Source: Candidatus Aciduliprofundum sp. JdFR-45
GTDB lineage: Archaea > Thermoplasmatota > Thermoplasmata > Thermoplasmatales > JdFR-45
Length of the DNA stretch: 5,355 nt
Reading direction: 5' to 3'
Assembly (NCBI GenBank): GCA_002011395.1
Contig: MTNG01000007.1
Coordinates: 3,201-8,555 of the forward strand
Position 1 is the stretch's first letter. Every line of letters begins with the position of its first letter. A program made the position numbers and the translations under genes. Positions 1-5,355 of this stretch are shown piece after piece. The notes below the pieces were generated by a model. That model did not search any database. It saw nothing but the letters and a program-made list of their open reading frames with translations, and was not told the DNA's origin.

Positions 1-1571
1 ACATTTCCCTCCATCACTATAAGACCTCGGGAGGCGAGTTCGTCCAGAGCGTAATCCTCTTTCGCGATCTCTCGGAGGATATCAACGTCCGCACCGCCTC
101 CCATAAGCCACATCGAAATGAGCACATCTCTTTCCGTTCGTCCAAGGCGCATAATCGCTTCCCCAGCTCTTTCAAGTGGAGATATGAGATATCGGTCGTC
201 CTTTGCCATGACCAGGGTGGGGTCCCCACCCGTTTCCCTGTACAGTTTCTCTGCGGCCTTCTCAGGGAGGCCTATGGCTTCGGCGAATTCGCTGAGTGTG
301 GGGGCCGGGAGGGGGTAATAAAGCGAGTTTCGTCGTATATCCTCCAGAAGGGCATGTTTGAGTCCATGGGCTGCCTGAACCTCCTGTGAGGAAAACGTGA
401 CCAGGAGGTTACCTCCCATCTCCGTGAGGGCAAAGGATACGATGGTCCTCAACGTTTCAGGGTCAGCGCGATGCACCTGTTCCATAACCACGAGGGGGAA
501 AAGCGTCGTCAATCCGTTCAGGTACTTAAGTGCACTTTTTTCATCGTTTATTTTCATCAGGTCAATCCCGAGAGTGCAGCATATGAGAGAGGATAAGGTC
601 ATAAATCCCTCAAAGGGAATAATGTAAACACATCCACCGCGCTCCTGAACCATATCGTACAGGGCCTTCAGGAAGAGGTACACGGAAGATACCCCACAGC
701 ACCTCATAAGTTCATCAACGCAGTCCACAACGATGTTCACATATCCCTCATGCACGTAACGCTTGATCTCGTTGTATACCCGAAAATCCATATCCTCGGG
801 GGCGAAGTCCTCCCCTATGACGATGTATTTCTCCGCTCCATACCTGCCCCTTGCAATATCACGTGGCAGAGATGTCACGGCCACGGAGATACTCTCATCT
901 CCCTCGTAGATGTGAATACCCTTCTTAAGCGGGTGTGGTGAGAACATAACAGCATCTGCCAATGCTTTAGCCTCCTCCAGTTCCGGGTAGAGGTCAATCA
1001 CTTCCCGAGACAGCAGGATGGCAGCGCCTTTCCCCTCTTCCTTCAGGCGGGATATGAGCATCCGGAGGAACTCCAGCCCCCTCACCGGCCCGGAGGCGTG
1101 AACCACATAATCAAAACCCTCAAACACAAGCGCCTTTTTGTCCGTCATAGCGTCGTTAATCGCCTTAAGCAGCGGTCCGTCCGGAGGGGACGGCTTTACC
1201 CTACCTTCCCCCTCCCTCTCCGAGATGACTATGTCTCCCTCTATGTGGGACACGTAGAGTATTTCCGGGTCATTCACCTTTGGGAGGTGAAGGCCGAATA
1301 CGACAATGGTATGTCCCCTTTTCAGCCCCTCTGTCAGGCGTTGAGGACATGTTCCTCCCTCTCTCAGGGTCATGTTGATGCGGTTGACAAAGGAATATGG
1401 TATGAAAGCGTCCTGCGGTGAAAATTCGATGTACAGCGTCTTATCTGGAAGGTAGCCTCTCAGTCGCTCCATGTAGAAACGTGCCAGCCCCTCTGTGGGG
1501 GTCTCCAGGGCTATGACCTCTCCCCGGGATGCCTTCAGGACCCCTAGGACCCTGTTGAGCCACTCCTCCAT
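1..1571 (-). CDS. Partial large DUF835-like / degenerate STAND-type NTPase regulator (3' end beyond window)
   Basis: Translating the minus strand from the ATG at 1571 gives 523 codons without a stop, running off the left edge, so the C-terminus is missing. An in-frame TGA at 1586-1584 rules out an upstream ATG start. Visible modules: residues 16-38 occupy the place of a P-loop (RGEVIALETPTEGLARF) but lack GxxGxGK[ST]; residues 48-66 include an IPYSF stretch like STAND ATPases; residues 126-210 and 245-335 read as two DUF835-like units (hydrophobic strand, acidic residue, FL..L helix, second strand); residues 356-371 form a Walker-B-like strand (VVMEQVHRADPETL); residues 447-451 are TGGDP, like the GGNP of STAND proteins; residues 464-523 look helical, possibly a winged helix. 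No signal peptide or membrane segment is seen, so it is probably cytosolic. It is divergent from the KaiC-like gene at 1644. Its function is unknown; a signalling or transcriptional regulator is the best guess. The reading frame is sure, the domain naming less so. Confidence 0.85.
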   Translation of the reverse strand, partial: MEEWLNRVLGVLKASRGEVIALETPTEGLARFYMERLRGYLPDKTLYIEFSPQDAFIPYSFVNRINMTLREGGTCPQRLTEGLKRGHTIVVFGLHLPKVNDPEILYVSHIEGDIVISEREGEGRVKPSPPDGPLLKAINDAMTDKKALVFEGFDYVVHASGPVRGLEFLRMLISRLKEEGKGAAILLSREVIDLYPELEEAKALADAVMFSPHPLKKGIHIYEGDESISVAVTSLPRDIARGRYGAEKYIVIGEDFAPEDMDFRVYNEIKRYVHEGYVNIVVDCVDELMRCCGVSSVYLFLKALYDMVQERGGCVYIIPFEGFMTLSSLICCTLGIDLMKINDEKSALKYLNGLTTLFPLVVMEQVHRADPETLRTIVSFALTEMGGNLLVTFSSQEVQAAHGLKHALLEDIRRNSLYYPLPAPTLSEFAEAIGLPEKAAEKLYRETGGDPTLVMAKDDRYLISPLERAGEAIMRLGRTERDVLISMWLMGGGADVDILREIAKEDYALDELASRGLIVMEGN

Positions 1572-1592
1572 GGTTCGTGATTTTCATTAAGG

Positions 1593-1606
1593 TATTTTAG
1601 TTTTGG
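1593..1606 (-). promoter_or_regulatory. Putative archaeal BRE/TATA promoter of the DUF835/STAND-like gene
   Basis: On the minus strand, CTAAAATA (1600-1593) follows an A-rich BRE-like CCAAAA (1606-1601). The TATA centre lies about 25 bases before the A of the ATG at 1571, the usual TATA-to-start-site distance in archaea, so the mRNA is predicted to be leaderless. No Shine-Dalgarno precedes the ATG, which agrees. It was assigned by eye only. Confidence 0.5.
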
Positions 1607-1620
1607 GCTAACTTTATCTA
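1606..1620 (+). promoter_or_regulatory. Putative archaeal BRE/TATA promoter of the KaiC-like gene
   Basis: GGCTAA (1606-1611) fits the BRE pattern RNWAA, and CTTTATCTA (1612-1620) is a TATA-like box. Its centre is about 28 bases before the ATG at 1644, which predicts transcription starting at or within a few bases of the start codon. The bases before the ATG (catagcgcattcc) hold no Shine-Dalgarno, as expected for a leaderless mRNA. Its BRE abuts the BRE of the opposite promoter. Confidence 0.5.
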
Positions 1621-1643
1621 TCAGAATATCCATAGCGCATTCC

Positions 1644-2333
1644 ATGCGCCTAAAGACGCACATAGAAGATTTGGATGACCTCCTGGGGGGTGGTATACCC
1701 GCGGGACATGTGGTGCTCGTCATAGGTCCCCCCGGCTCTCTCAAGAGCACCTTCGTTTTTCACGTGATTCACAGCAACCTGGTTCACGATGCCGATATGC
1801 GTGCCGCCTACGTCACCCTTGAACAGGATGGTGTGAGCATCATTGAGCAGATGAGTGCGCTCGGGTACGATGTCTCTCGCATAAAGGACCGCTTCAGGAT
1901 AGTGGACTGGAGCGCCCTTAAAAGGGGCATGAGCGAGCGTACCGGGGAGTGGATAGACGCCTTCATCCGCCCTCTCCGCCAGTTGAAGGAGGACGTCGGG
2001 CTGGATATACTGGCTGTGGACTCACTTGAGGCGCTTTACTCCGTTGCCGACATGCGCAATCCCCGGGCGGAAAAGTACATACTTTTCTCCCGGTTAAAGG
2101 AACTCGGGGCCACAACATTCTGCATATCCGAATCGAGATACGGCGATCTATCTGCTGCGGATTTCAGAGAGGAGTGCTTCCTATCTGACGGCATAGTCCA
2201 CCTATCCATAGAGCGCATCGGCCGGGCTATGGGTCGGTACATCGGTATTCTGAAGATGCGGCAGGTCAACCATCCCATGGAGTACTACCCCCTCCTGTAC
2301 AGCGATGGAAAGTTCAGCATAGTTCGCAGATGA
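1644..2333 (+). CDS. Single-domain KaiC/RecA-like ATPase
   Basis: A 229-residue protein with one KaiC-like (RecA-superfamily) domain, the length of one KaiC module. It opens with the family's LDDLLGGGIPAGH stretch (10-22), then Walker A GPPGSLKST (28-36), a strand ending in VTLEQ (57-61) where KaiC carries its catalytic glutamate, Walker B ILAVDS (122-127), a CISES strand (about 158-162), the FLSDGIVHL strand typical of KaiC homologues, and a closing RYIGILKMRQVNH segment. Walker A has Leu where the classical motif has its last Gly; I recall similar Met/Leu variants in archaeal KaiC-like proteins, so ATP binding is still likely. The ATG at 1644 is the only usable start: an in-frame stop lies at 1587-1589 and the conserved N-terminus begins just after it. 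It is cytosolic. Members of this family act in archaeal signalling, and the exact role cannot be read here. It is divergent from the DUF835/STAND-like gene, suggesting shared regulation or a functional partnership (inference). Confidence 0.93.
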   Translation: MRLKTHIEDLDDLLGGGIPAGHVVLVIGPPGSLKSTFVFHVIHSNLVHDADMRAAYVTLEQDGVSIIEQMSALGYDVSRIKDRFRIVDWSALKRGMSERTGEWIDAFIRPLRQLKEDVGLDILAVDSLEALYSVADMRNPRAEKYILFSRLKELGATTFCISESRYGDLSAADFREECFLSDGIVHLSIERIGRAMGRYIGILKMRQVNHPMEYYPLLYSDGKFSIVRR

Positions 2334-2334
2334 A

Positions 2335-3933
2335 TCACATGCGCGTGCTGTATTCCACGGCGCTTTTTACCAGTGCCAGATGCAGAGGGGACGGTCTCAT
2401 GGGACGCGATTTGTATTCTGGATGGAACTGTGAACCGAGGTAAAACGGATGTCCCCTCAGTTCAAATACCTCCATTCTCCTGCCCGTGGTGTCCGTCCCG
2501 GAGAAAATGAGACCCGCCGACTCCAGTTCCTCTATGTAATCCGGGTTGACCTCGTACCTGTGCCTGTGTCTCTCGTAGATTCTGGTGGTTCCATATATGG
2601 TGTGGGCCATGCTCCCCTCCTTCAGCACGACCTCCTCCTCTCCCAGCCGCATGGTGCCACCCAGCATATCTATCTCCCTCTGCTCCGGGAGCAGATCTAT
2701 AACAGGGTGTTCAGTCTCCACGAACTCGCTGCTGTTCGCATCCTCGTATCCGAGCACGTTGCGGGCAAATTCTATCACCGCTATCTGGAATCCCAGACAC
2801 ACACCGAGGAAGGGTATGCCGTTCTCCCGGGCATAGCGGGCCGCCATGATCTTTCCCTCCACGCCCCTGTACCCGAACCCGCCCGGTATCAGTACACCGT
2901 GGACCCCCTCCAGCAGGGAGGTGGCGCCCTTCTCCAGCGCCTCCGAGTCCACCCAGCGTATGTTCACCCTGACGCGGAGCGCGGCCGAGACGTGTGTAAA
3001 CGCCTCTATGTGGCTTATATAGGCGTCCTTAAGTTTTACATACTTGCCCACGAGGGCTATGGTGACCTCGCGCTCAGGGTTGTAGAGCGAGTTCAAATAC
3101 TCCATCCACTCATCCCACCTCGCCTCTCTATGTTCCAGATTGAGGCGCGACGATATGTACTCTGCCACCTTCTGCCCCTCGAATATGAGAGGCACCTCGT
3201 ATATGGACCGAGCATCGGGGGCGCTTATGACCCCATTGTAGGGGACGTCGCAGAAGAGCGAGATCTTCCGCTTCGTTTCCTCCGTGAGTTCCTCCGAGCA
3301 GCGTCCCACGATCATGTCCGGTGAGATGCCTATGGCCCTCAGCTCCTTCACGCTGTGCTGGGTGGGCTTTGTCTTCTGCTCGCCGACGACGCCGACGATT
3401 GGTATAAGCGTCGTGTGGACGAACATCACGTTCTCCCTGCCCTCCTCCCTCTGCAGCTGCCTGAGGGCTTCCAGAAAGGGCATGCTCTCTATGTCGCCCA
3501 CAGTGCCGCCCACCTCAACGATGAGTATCTCCGCACCGCTTCTCTCGGCCACCTTCCTGATCCTTCTCTTGATCTCGTCCGTTATGTGGGGTATGATCTG
3601 AACGGTCTTGCCGAGATACTCGCCCTTCCTCTCCCTTTCTATTACTGCCCTGTAAATCTTCCCCGTGGTTATGTTGTGGTCGAAGTTTAAATCAACATCC
3701 AGAAACCTCTCGTAGTTGCCCAGGTCCAGATCAACCTCGCCCCCGTCCTTCAGGACGAATACCTCGCCGTGCTGGTATGGCCCCATCGTGCCCGCATCGT
3801 AATTTATGTACGGGTCTATCTTTACGGCGCTCACGCGGAAGCCGCGTGCCTGGAGGATCTTGCCTATGCTTGAAGCGGTTATGCCCTTTCCGAGCCCTGA
3901 CAGAACGCCCCCTGTGACCACGATGTACTTCAT
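2335..3933 (-). CDS. pyrG: CTP synthase (glutamine-hydrolysing)
   Basis: It makes CTP from UTP, ATP and glutamine, the last step of de novo pyrimidine nucleotide synthesis. The 532 residues match the family length. The N-terminal synthetase domain (about 1-270) has the P-loop TGGVLSGLGKG (7-17), KIDPYIN (38-44), GTMGPYQHGEVFV (48-60), DLDLGNYERF (68-77), VGGTVGDIES (141-150) and KPTQHSVKELR (189-199). The C-terminal class I glutamine amidotransferase domain (about 288-530) has GGFGYRG (351-357), the nucleophile Cys379 in GVCLGFQ, RHRHRYEVN (455-463) and the His504/Glu506 pair in QFHPEY. All catalytic residues are present, so the enzyme should be active; Gly51 (often Ser) and Phe382 (often Met) are small deviations. 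The ATG at 3933 gives the usual MKYIxVTGG start. A GGAG lies only one base from the ATG, too close for a normal Shine-Dalgarno. The gene follows two radical SAM genes after a 51-base gap, and its stop is one base from that of the convergent KaiC-like gene. Confidence 0.99.
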   Translation of the reverse strand: MKYIVVTGGVLSGLGKGITASSIGKILQARGFRVSAVKIDPYINYDAGTMGPYQHGEVFVLKDGGEVDLDLGNYERFLDVDLNFDHNITTGKIYRAVIERERKGEYLGKTVQIIPHITDEIKRRIRKVAERSGAEILIVEVGGTVGDIESMPFLEALRQLQREEGRENVMFVHTTLIPIVGVVGEQKTKPTQHSVKELRAIGISPDMIVGRCSEELTEETKRKISLFCDVPYNGVISAPDARSIYEVPLIFEGQKVAEYISSRLNLEHREARWDEWMEYLNSLYNPEREVTIALVGKYVKLKDAYISHIEAFTHVSAALRVRVNIRWVDSEALEKGATSLLEGVHGVLIPGGFGYRGVEGKIMAARYARENGIPFLGVCLGFQIAVIEFARNVLGYEDANSSEFVETEHPVIDLLPEQREIDMLGGTMRLGEEEVVLKEGSMAHTIYGTTRIYERHRHRYEVNPDYIEELESAGLIFSGTDTTGRRMEVFELRGHPFYLGSQFHPEYKSRPMRPSPLHLALVKSAVEYSTRM

Positions 3934-3958
3934 GCTCCGGTGTATCGCATCCGGGCGT

Positions 3959-3972
3959 TGTTAAAGTTTCGC
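3959..3972 (-). promoter_or_regulatory. Weak BRE/TATA-like element upstream of pyrG
   Basis: In the 51-base gap between the radical SAM gene and pyrG, the minus strand reads GCGAAA (3972-3967) followed by CTTTAACA (3966-3959). The centre is about 30 bases before the pyrG ATG, so a start site near 3937 and a leader of only a few bases is predicted. The box deviates from the TATA consensus, and pyrG could instead be read through from the radical SAM genes. No poly-T terminator is visible in the gap. Confidence 0.33.
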
Positions 3973-3984
3973 TTTTCTGCCCTT

Positions 3985-4938
3985 TCAGACCCACTCTACC
4001 TGTATGCCCTCCCCCTCCATGAGGTTCAGGATGGACTTCCCGACGCGCCCCTCCGGAAGGCATGGCAGGTTGTAAAGGTGCCCTCCCGGCCTCTCCGTGT
4101 AGAAGGGGCGGTTGCAGCCCGGGCATCCGGGGGTGAGGAAGGGAACGCCTCTCTCCACGTCCTCCCGCAGATTCTCCGGGACCAAGAGGCGGACGAGCAT
4201 ACCGCTGTGGAACCGCATATCCCCACACTTCATCTTCAGCAGGTAGAGCATGAGCTGCACCGCGTGATAACGCCCTGGTGTGACGTTCTCTCCTCTCAAG
4301 GCTCCCACGGGCGTGTGGCGGAAGAGCCCTACGTACGCCCCCATTTTGAGGGCCCTTGCGAAGCAGTCCCTGAGGTCCACGTCCCTCTCGCCCAGCCCGA
4401 CTATGAAGTGCGTGGCCGCCTCACCGAAGACATCCAAGGCGCGCTTCAACGCGTTCCAGTGCTCCTCCCACGTGAAATCGTTGCCCGCCCCCGCACCCTT
4501 CACCTTGCAGAATATCGCCGGCGTGGCCGCGTCTATGGCTATCCCGAGCGACGTGACCCCAGCGTCTCTCATCTTGACCATGTCCTCCCATTGCACGGGG
4601 ACGATGTTTGCGGTTATGGGTAAAGACACGCGCTTTCTGATTTCACTGGCGAGGTGAATGACATCCTCTACCATATCCGAGTAATGAAGCACCTGGAGGC
4701 AGATCCTTGAGAAATCGCCGCTGGGCAGCGCCTCAAGGAAGTCCTCTACGGCCACGGGGGGCCATAGGACTCGCGAGAGGTAGTGGCTGTCCGGTGCACT
4801 CCTCCTCTGGGCGCAGAAGATGCAGTTTGAAACACATCTTTCGCCAACCATCACATAGAGCGTTGTCGGATGGGCAAGTGTCTTTCCGCGCCACAGGCCG
4901 AGGACGATGCCGGAGCCGTACGACAGGCGTATCATCAT
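3985..4938 (-). CDS. Radical SAM enzyme, biotin-synthase-related; probable subunit of an archaeal LipS1/LipS2 lipoyl synthase
   Basis: A complete 317-residue protein. The radical SAM cluster motif C35-x3-C39-x2-C42 (CVSNCIFC) follows a strand (TTLYVMVGERC) in the usual place for the biotin synthase/lipoyl synthase group. The barrel continues with LPITANIVP (106-114), LGIAIDAATP (131-140) and HFIVGLGE (177-184), the last matching the conserved GLGE/GxGE strand. The C-terminus has a second cysteine motif, CPGCNRPFYTERPGG (272-286), a candidate auxiliary Fe-S ligand or sulfur-donor site; Cys238 and Cys293 are further candidates. It lacks the N-terminal cysteine motif of classical LipA. The ATG at 4938 overlaps the stop of the preceding radical SAM gene (ATGA) and has a good Shine-Dalgarno. 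Archaea such as Thermococcus make lipoate with two biotin-synthase-like radical SAM proteins (LipS1 and LipS2); the pairing and motifs suggest this protein is one of them, but which one I cannot say. Biotin synthase or another sulfur-inserting enzyme remains possible. The radical SAM call is near certain; the lipoyl role is moderate. Confidence 0.93.
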   Translation of the reverse strand: MMIRLSYGSGIVLGLWRGKTLAHPTTLYVMVGERCVSNCIFCAQRRSAPDSHYLSRVLWPPVAVEDFLEALPSGDFSRICLQVLHYSDMVEDVIHLASEIRKRVSLPITANIVPVQWEDMVKMRDAGVTSLGIAIDAATPAIFCKVKGAGAGNDFTWEEHWNALKRALDVFGEAATHFIVGLGERDVDLRDCFARALKMGAYVGLFRHTPVGALRGENVTPGRYHAVQLMLYLLKMKCGDMRFHSGMLVRLLVPENLREDVERGVPFLTPGCPGCNRPFYTERPGGHLYNLPCLPEGRVGKSILNLMEGEGIQVEWV

Positions 4939-5355
4939 TCTACATCACCTAGGACACAGCAGGTGTCATGTTCCACCCATCGGTGCTTTCCCCTGGTCCT
5001 CGCGGTCGGGGACACTATGCCCCTGTACCCAGACGAGATGGCTACCTCCTCTATCTCAGCGAGGCGTGGACGCATGCAGCCAAGCACCCTTGGTGCCCTG
5101 ATTTTTCCCGACGCGGTTATCACGTCTGCAATGCCCTCTAGATCCGGCCTAACGCTTTCCATCGGAGTTCCGGCAGTGGGCACGAGCACGAGCATGACGA
5201 GACGATGAATCTTCCGGTCCCTCAGAATCTCTATCACCCTATGCTCGCCCACAACCCGTCCAAAGTGCAGCCCGGCCACGATATGGGGTGCAACCCTCAT
5301 CCCCACCCTCTCCAGAGCGTCCAGCGTGGATATGTAGTCCTCAACGCACCTTCTC
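4935..5355 (-). CDS. Radical SAM/biotin-synthase-related protein, C-terminal part (5' end beyond window); probable partner in lipoyl synthase
   Basis: The frame is open to the right edge, so the 139 visible residues are the C-terminal part only; a GTG at 5306 lies inside the gene and is not its start. The visible part reads RVAPHIVAGLHFG, then VMLVLVPTAGTPM, LGCMRP (about 5067-5084) and, eight residues from the end, a CC pair (4956-4961). The GLHFG strand, a PTxGTP strand and a late GCMRP motif belong to the archaeal biotin-synthase-homologue group. The N-terminal radical SAM cysteine motif would lie outside the window, so the radical SAM call rests on these C-terminal motifs and on the adjacent gene. 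The gene overlaps the next radical SAM gene by four bases (ATGA), so the two should be made together in fixed proportion. By analogy with Thermococcus LipS1/LipS2, the two proteins probably insert sulfur into protein-bound octanoyl groups to form lipoyl groups; this is inference. Confidence 0.82.
   Translation of the reverse strand, partial: RRCVEDYISTLDALERVGMRVAPHIVAGLHFGRVVGEHRVIEILRDRKIHRLVMLVLVPTAGTPMESVRPDLEGIADVITASGKIRAPRVLGCMRPRLAEIEEVAISSGYRGIVSPTARTRGKHRWVEHDTCCVLGDVE
4944..4950 (-). promoter_or_regulatory. Shine-Dalgarno site for the downstream radical SAM gene
   Basis: AGGTGAT ends five bases before the ATG at 4938 and lies within the last codons of the upstream gene. Together with the ATGA overlap this fixes the start and indicates translation coupled to the upstream cistron. 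It contrasts with the two genes at 1571 and 1644, which have no Shine-Dalgarno and look leaderless. Confidence 0.7.

Noticed and set aside
1098..1421. Plus-strand open frame of 107 codons, and other short plus-strand frames between 118 and 941
   Set aside because: They all lie opposite the long minus-strand frame from 1571 to the left edge, which has coherent protein motifs throughout.
2449..3324. Plus-strand open frame of 291 codons opposite pyrG
   Set aside because: It lies wholly antisense to the fully conserved CTP synthase and its translation has no recognisable motif. GC-rich codon bias produces such shadow frames.
3934..3984. Intrinsic terminator after the radical SAM gene
   Set aside because: The minus strand here has no poly-T run and no convincing stem-loop; it is purine-rich with a possible TATA-like box instead.
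3731..4228. Minus-strand open frame of 165 codons overlapping pyrG and the radical SAM gene
   Set aside because: It is in another frame across two well-supported genes; the Gly/Arg/Pro/His-rich translation has no motif.
3940..4623. Plus-strand open frame of 227 codons opposite the radical SAM gene
   Set aside because: It is antisense to a gene with clear catalytic motifs; the low-complexity Arg/His/Leu composition is typical of a shadow frame.
3985..4938. Classical lipoyl synthase LipA or true biotin synthase BioB
   Set aside because: The N-terminal auxiliary cysteine motif of LipA is absent, and the C-terminal CPGCNRP motif and the neighbouring second radical SAM gene do not fit BioB; the LipS-type pair fits better.
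4870..5208. Plus-strand frames near the right edge
   Set aside because: They are antisense to the radical SAM C-terminal coding region, whose motifs (GLHFG, GCMRP) fix the coding strand.
1..5355. CRISPR array, tRNA/rRNA genes, insertion sequences or direct repeats
   Set aside because: No repeat-spacer pattern, no tRNA-like cloverleaf with T-loop signature, no transposase motif and no terminal inverted repeats were seen, and coding frames occupy nearly all of the window.

Overview
The window looks like a chromosomal segment from an archaeon, probably a euryarchaeal or Thermoplasmata-like lineage. The lineage is inferred from gene content and signals, not from a marker gene. The supporting points are a stand-alone KaiC/RecA-like ATPase with the Walker A variant GPPGSLKST, a large protein with DUF835-like modules (a mostly archaeal family), two biotin-synthase-related radical SAM enzymes of the kind used by archaea, frequent AGG/AGA and ATA codons, and TATA/BRE-like elements placed so that transcripts would start at or very near the start codons. 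Almost the whole window is coding: five genes, two of them cut by the window edges, and no gene-free stretch longer than about 75 bases.

Left part (1-1571, minus strand): one uninterrupted reading frame of 523 codons that starts at 1571 and runs off the left edge. It has no stop codon in the window, so a search for complete start-to-stop ORFs misses it. I read it as a signalling or regulatory protein built from serially degenerate P-loop NTPase-like and DUF835-like modules, followed by a STAND-like segment (Walker-B-like strand, TGGDP motif) and a predicted helical or winged-helix region. No intact Walker A is visible.

Middle left (1572-2333): a 72-base divergent promoter region separates that gene from a plus-strand single-domain KaiC-like ATPase of 229 residues. 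The two putative core promoters sit back to back and both predict leaderless mRNAs. The KaiC-like gene ends one base from the stop codon of the convergent CTP synthase gene.

Right part (2335-5355, minus strand): reading from right to left, the 3' end of a radical SAM enzyme, a second complete radical SAM enzyme joined to it by an ATGA stop/start overlap, a 51-base gap with a weak TATA-like element, and a complete CTP synthase (pyrG). The radical SAM pair resembles the two biotin-synthase-related proteins known in archaea as the LipS1/LipS2 lipoyl synthase. That assignment is by memory of motifs and by pairing, and was not tested by a search.

The right side is therefore metabolic (probable lipoyl cofactor assembly, then CTP synthesis). 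The left side is a divergent ATPase/regulator pair whose job is unknown and which is the most interesting part of the window.
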